In this document: one piece after another, positions 61,276 through 64,000 of the stretch
Layout of the letters: each line of letters opens with the position of its first letter
How positions within the stretch are numbered: the stretch's first letter is position 1
Source: Brevibacillus antibioticus
GTDB taxonomy: Bacteria; Bacillota; Bacilli; Brevibacillales; Brevibacillaceae
Reading direction: 5' to 3'
NCBI RefSeq assembly: GCF_005217615.1
Contig: NZ_SZNK01000001.1
Coordinates: forward strand, 308,001 to 372,000
Length of the DNA: 64,000 bases
Translations under genes and position numbers: made by a program
The notes under the pieces: model-generated
The model's database searches: none
Told to the model about the DNA's origin: nothing
The model's input: the letters and a program-made list of their open reading frames with translations, nothing else

Positions 61276-61708
61276 TCTCCAATTCCGTCTGTTAAGGAAC
61301 AGTTTGTTGAATGACACCAGTGGCAAAATCTAAGACTTGTCTTGGTCCGCCGCTATTTCTATTAATGGCTCTACAACTCATTTTTCAAAAGCGAACGATT
61401 TTTCAATTCAAAAACCGCGTCTATCAACGACCACCAGTCTAACTCTTTATTTTCACCGAACACCAGCAAATCTCATTTGCAGAGGCTTGCAAACATGTGC
61501 AGCACAGGCACCATCCGCCGGGTGTATCGGCATATTAAACACATCGAGGAATTGGTTATCGAATAAAAAGAAGATGAAACGCCAATTAAACCGGCAGATC
61601 TAACCTGTAGTTAACAAAAAAGAAAAAGACACCTGAGGCGTCTTTTTCCATCAGTGAACGAGAACACAGTTAGGAGGTCATCTCGGACAAGTGAAGGACT
61701 TATCATCT
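61276..61708. other. Gap with degenerate sequence and a terminator
   Basis: Open frames here do not look coding. A 35-residue stretch ending RRVYRHIKHIEELVIE (stop near 61563) is mildly protein-like and might be the tail of a lost gene. AAAAAGACACC and GGCGTCTTTTT (61622-61648) form a terminator hairpin usable from both sides. Confidence 0.5.
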
Positions 61709-62152
61709 CTACCATACCTCAGGCTTCACCACCATGAACCATAACATGGCCAGTAAAAGAAACAAATAGATCCAGATCGAACGAGTAAGCGACTGCACCA
61801 ATTTATCCTTGTCCTGATCAGTTTGATTAAACTTCCGTATCTTCGGCGAAAATGCGCGTGCCAAGAAATACAAGGAGCTTACCATGATCAATACGGTCAT
61901 CACGATCCAGGACGACTTCCATGACCAATTCCCACCCATTACTAGCAATACTCCGGATATGACTAAAACATGACCGGCATGCTTCGCCAAACGTGTGGTA
62001 GACCTGAAAGTATCCAGATAGGCTTGTTGTTTGGTGAGGTCAGCCTCTCGCAATCTTTTCATCATGGGTAGCAGAACAAAAAATGGTCCAATGGACATTA
62101 TGGCACTGAGAATATGTAGATAAAGAATCGCCTTATATAATAAAATGCCCAC
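61709..62152 (-). CDS. Four-helix membrane protein, DUF2269-like
   Basis: A 147-residue membrane protein with four predicted helices (for example YKAILYLHILSAIMSIGPFFVLL, AGHVLVISGVLLVMGG, IVMTVLIMVSSLYFLARAF, IWIYLFLLLAMLWFMVV). Conserved His residues in the first and second helices (LHILS, KHAGH) recall DUF2269/CopD-like haem-binding proteins; this is a resemblance only. It lies two bases after the ASCH gene on the minus strand, so both are one operon. Confidence 0.82.
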   Translation of the reverse strand: MGILLYKAILYLHILSAIMSIGPFFVLLPMMKRLREADLTKQQAYLDTFRSTTRLAKHAGHVLVISGVLLVMGGNWSWKSSWIVMTVLIMVSSLYFLARAFSPKIRKFNQTDQDKDKLVQSLTRSIWIYLFLLLAMLWFMVVKPEVW

Positions 62153-62154
62153 CG

Positions 62155-62508
62155 TTATTTTTTCATGTCCGGGCTAAATTCATGGACCCACACTCGCATT
62201 TGCGGCAGCCAAGGCATCCCAGGATGAGATGATAGAATGGATTGCTTATATTCCTCTACATTTGAATATCCCTCTTGCTTGGCATCATCATCGGTTAATT
62301 CCCCGAGCGACTGTGAATAAACCTTGTCTATTACAAATTCGTGGCCTTCGAGGGTCATGATTTCACCAACATCTGCGTAGCGTCCATTGCGACGGGTCGC
62401 GGTTTTTTGTCCTGACAATACTTTCTCGATATCCGGCTTCACGGTAATTAAACGATCGATTGTACAGGTTTTGGGTGGCAAAGCGTTGGAACCCATTTGA
62501 TTTTGCAT
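62155..62508 (-). CDS. ASCH domain protein
   Basis: A 117-residue protein with an ASCH (PUA-like) RNA-binding domain: ITVKPDIEKVLSGQKTATRRNGRYADVGEI is the family core with the signature GxKTATRR motif. ASCH proteins bind RNA or act as amidohydrolases on modified nucleosides. ATG 62508 is nine bases after AAGGAGG; an in-frame ATG at 62517 would touch that site. Two bases before the DUF2269-like gene. Confidence 0.85.
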   Translation of the reverse strand: MQNQMGSNALPPKTCTIDRLITVKPDIEKVLSGQKTATRRNGRYADVGEIMTLEGHEFVIDKVYSQSLGELTDDDAKQEGYSNVEEYKQSILSSHPGMPWLPQMRVWVHEFSPDMKK

Positions 62509-62637
62509 ACATGTCATCCTCCTTTTTTCTTCAAAACCACTTTATCATAAGTCGAGCCATGAATGCACAAGCACACGACTGTATGGTTGGACGGGTGGGT
62601 CAGTCTTTAACGGTCAGAATAGTGTAATAACATAGAA

Positions 62638-62663
62638 AAGACCCATCCTCATGGGGTCTTAGC
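62638..62663 (-). terminator. Terminator after the secreted protein gene at 62680
   Basis: On the minus strand AAGACCCC and GGGTCTT pair around ATGAGGAT and are followed by TTCT. Confidence 0.7.
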
Positions 62664-62679
62664 ATATTATCGGTTAATA

Positions 62680-63396
62680 TTATTTTTTGGTATCCAATTT
62701 AACCATAGACTTTAGTACTTTTACTAATTGCTCTGGTGTAGTTCGCCCAGTGATTATGTACCACGTTTTTCCATTATTATAAGACCAACCAGCATCCGAA
62801 CGAACACCCTCATTTGTATCAATAGCTGTCATCTGTCCATTTATTGCACCATGAACAGGATTACTTCCCTTTGGAATTGTAGCCATGACACGCTTCATGA
62901 TATTAATAGCATTGTTAGTATTCTCTGCCCATACCAAGTATTCCCACCCGTTATCTTTCCAGATAAATGCTCTTTTATTAGCAGAATACTTTACATCATA
63001 CCCGTTAAATTTAGTGGCTCCCTCTGGTATCTCGAACATTTCGTATGTAGAGAAAGGCTGTTTTCGGTAACTAGGAAGTGTACCTGCTGACATTGTCATT
63101 ACGTCAAAAGTAAGCATTTTTGATTCTCCATCATGCACTCTTTGGCGTGATATCTCGAATAAATAATGGTCTTTACTTACTTCAAGTTTGCTTACAAATA
63201 AAGAACCAAGACTTCGAGAAAATTCAGATGAAGCTATATAAGTAGGAACATACACAGCAACATCTACTTTTTTCAGTTCATCAACATACTGTCTATCCCA
63301 AGTAAACGGTTCGACTTCCTCGTCTTGAATAGCGACAGCAACAGAAGCAAAACCGATAAGCACTGTAACAAAGAGCAAGATAACTTTCTTCTGCAT
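62680..63396 (-). CDS. Secreted AT-rich protein of unknown function
   Basis: A 238-residue exported protein with a signal peptide (MQKKVILLFVTVLIGFASVAVA). The C-terminal part (WEYLVWAENTNNAINIMKRVMATIP and WYIITGRTTPEQLVKVLKSM) resembles the DUF4367-type domain found in sporulation- and envelope-associated proteins, where a Trp-rich sheet ends in a helix. No precise function. Clearly AT-richer than core genes, consistent with an acquired island. Confidence 0.8.
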   Translation of the reverse strand: MQKKVILLFVTVLIGFASVAVAIQDEEVEPFTWDRQYVDELKKVDVAVYVPTYIASSEFSRSLGSLFVSKLEVSKDHYLFEISRQRVHDGESKMLTFDVMTMSAGTLPSYRKQPFSTYEMFEIPEGATKFNGYDVKYSANKRAFIWKDNGWEYLVWAENTNNAINIMKRVMATIPKGSNPVHGAINGQMTAIDTNEGVRSDAGWSYNNGKTWYIITGRTTPEQLVKVLKSMVKLDTKK

Positions 63397-63487
63397 AAAG
63401 CACCAAGCACCTCCTCACCTATTTTTTGTATATGGGTAAATTCTATGCGAAGTGTTTTATGAAACAAAAAAGTGGATAGTCATTTGT

Positions 63488-63561
63488 CCAGTTTTGAACA
63501 ACTGGGTTTCGATAGTTCAATAAGGCAGTGTAAGACTCTATTATTCAGTTTAGATCCATAG
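63488..63561 (-). repeat. Inverted cluster of TnsB-like sites
   Basis: Read on the minus strand, CTATGGATCTAAACTG (63561-63546) is followed directly by AATAATAGAGTCTTACACTG (63545-63526) and, after a gap, AGTTGTTCAAAACTGG (63503-63488). They resemble Tn7 TnsB sites and face the 57.8 kb array, as opposite transposon ends should. No convincing ACA terminus or AAAGC duplication was found to the right, so this end is tentative. The rest of the gap 63397-63695 shows nothing further. Confidence 0.35.
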
Positions 63562-63695
63562 ACTACTTCATTCCGACGTATAGACTAAAACTAATAATCA
63601 TTTATCTGGTGATTTAGTTAATAGGGGGGGTGGAACTTATCCGGAAGGTACATATCATGACGCGAAGACTTAAGAGTTAATAAAGGCTAGTATAA

Positions 63696-63902
63696 ATGAA
63701 AAAATTCCTTGTATACTTACTTTTAGTGGCGGTTTTTTCCGCTTTTCTTTGTTTTTACTTTGATAAATTTATGATTGGTTACGGGATAATATTTGGGATT
63801 ATAACGATTATTACGGCAATCGCTAATATGGTAAGCATAGATAACACGATCTATTTAGACAAGAAAATGAATGAATATAAGGAACATAACAAGTCCCCTT
63901 AA
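63696..63902 (+). CDS. Small two-helix membrane protein
   Basis: A 68-residue protein with two predicted membrane helices (LVYLLLVAVFSAFLCFYF and YGIIFGIITIITAIANMV) and a short charged C-terminus. No family is recognised. The ribosome binding site (AAAGG) is weak. A hairpin, AAGTCCCC with GGGGACACTT, overlaps its stop. Confidence 0.65.
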   Translation: MKKFLVYLLLVAVFSAFLCFYFDKFMIGYGIIFGIITIITAIANMVSIDNTIYLDKKMNEYKEHNKSP

Positions 63903-63933
63903 TTGCGAAAGGGGACACTTGTCTAAAGTCTGG

Positions 63934-63963
63934 AGAGGGTAGAGAGTATCCCTCTTCTTTTTT
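63934..63963 (+). terminator. Terminator after the small membrane protein gene
   Basis: AGAGGG (63934-63939) and CCCTCT (63950-63955) pair and are followed by TCTTTTTT. The last 37 bases of the window show nothing more. Confidence 0.75.
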
Positions 63964-64000
63964 ATTGCTTCAATCCAAGCGCAGGCTCCCAGCCAAAGCT

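Noticed and set aside
61337-61603. Possible 88-codon gene after the amidase
   Set aside because: Low-complexity Ser/Thr-rich translation, no ribosome binding site and no conserved look.

Overview
The window looks like a chromosomal segment of a Gram-positive, spore-forming member of the Bacillales, most likely Brevibacillus or a close Paenibacillaceae relative. This is inferred from strong AGGAGG-type ribosome binding sites, frequent GTG/TTG starts, sigma-A promoters, many intrinsic terminators, and Bacillales-type families (YoaP, YqgQ, YbdD, a YjcZ-like spore peptide, LytS/LytTR, yfmT-yfmS-like pair). No rRNA, tRNA, prophage or CRISPR array was seen.

Layout. 1-9.6 kb: an M42 peptidase cut by the window edge, a DEAD-box helicase, a BmrR-like MerR regulator with its MFS pump, an Lrp/LysE pair, an RsmF-type rRNA methyltransferase, and a membrane protein followed by a soluble chemoreceptor. 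9.6-12.3 kb: a clear c-di-GMP-I (GEMM) riboswitch with a terminator, then an aldehyde dehydrogenase and a soluble chemoreceptor. 12.3-19.6 kb: a wrecked M14 carboxypeptidase gene, a secreted protein of unknown function, a methyltransferase, Rrf2 regulator, thioredoxin, HPPD and an acetyltransferase. 19.7-25.3 kb: a LytS/LytTR two-component system, then a CstA-type transporter and its YbdD partner, which resembles a pyruvate-sensing and uptake module. 25.6-36.4 kb: mostly single genes (inositol phosphatase, GH15-like enzyme, frameshifted WYL regulator, hydrolase, YoaP, two LysR regulators, two nitroreductases, DinB), a chromosomal ANT(4')-like aminoglycoside nucleotidyltransferase with a short leader peptide, and a YjcZ-like spore peptide.

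36.5-48.6 kb: a cystine/polar amino acid ABC operon with two paralogous binding proteins; two very long nested palindromes in an 800-base gap; an AEC transporter, a PrcB-like secreted protein, an ABC-F ATPase behind a leader terminator, an MFS pump, YqgQ and a DedA protein. 48.9-57.7 kb: a dCache chemoreceptor, then a six-gene operon (GlpA-like FAD dehydrogenase, second flavoprotein, CoxG-like protein, DeoR regulator, APC permease, glycerol-kinase-like FGGY kinase). The kinase lacks the glycerol-binding arginine, so the operon probably serves a substrate other than glycerol.

57.7-64 kb is accessory DNA. It begins with a 21-base phased repeat array that resembles the TnsB-binding end of a Tn7-like transposon, followed by a complete IS200/IS605-type element (TnpA plus intact TnpB), an amidase with different base use, an ASCH protein, and AT-rich secreted or membrane proteins. 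A second, inverted cluster of similar repeats lies near 63.5 kb. The least explained items are the riboswitch-chemoreceptor unit, the FGGY/APC/CoxG operon, the twin palindromes and the Tn7-like end.
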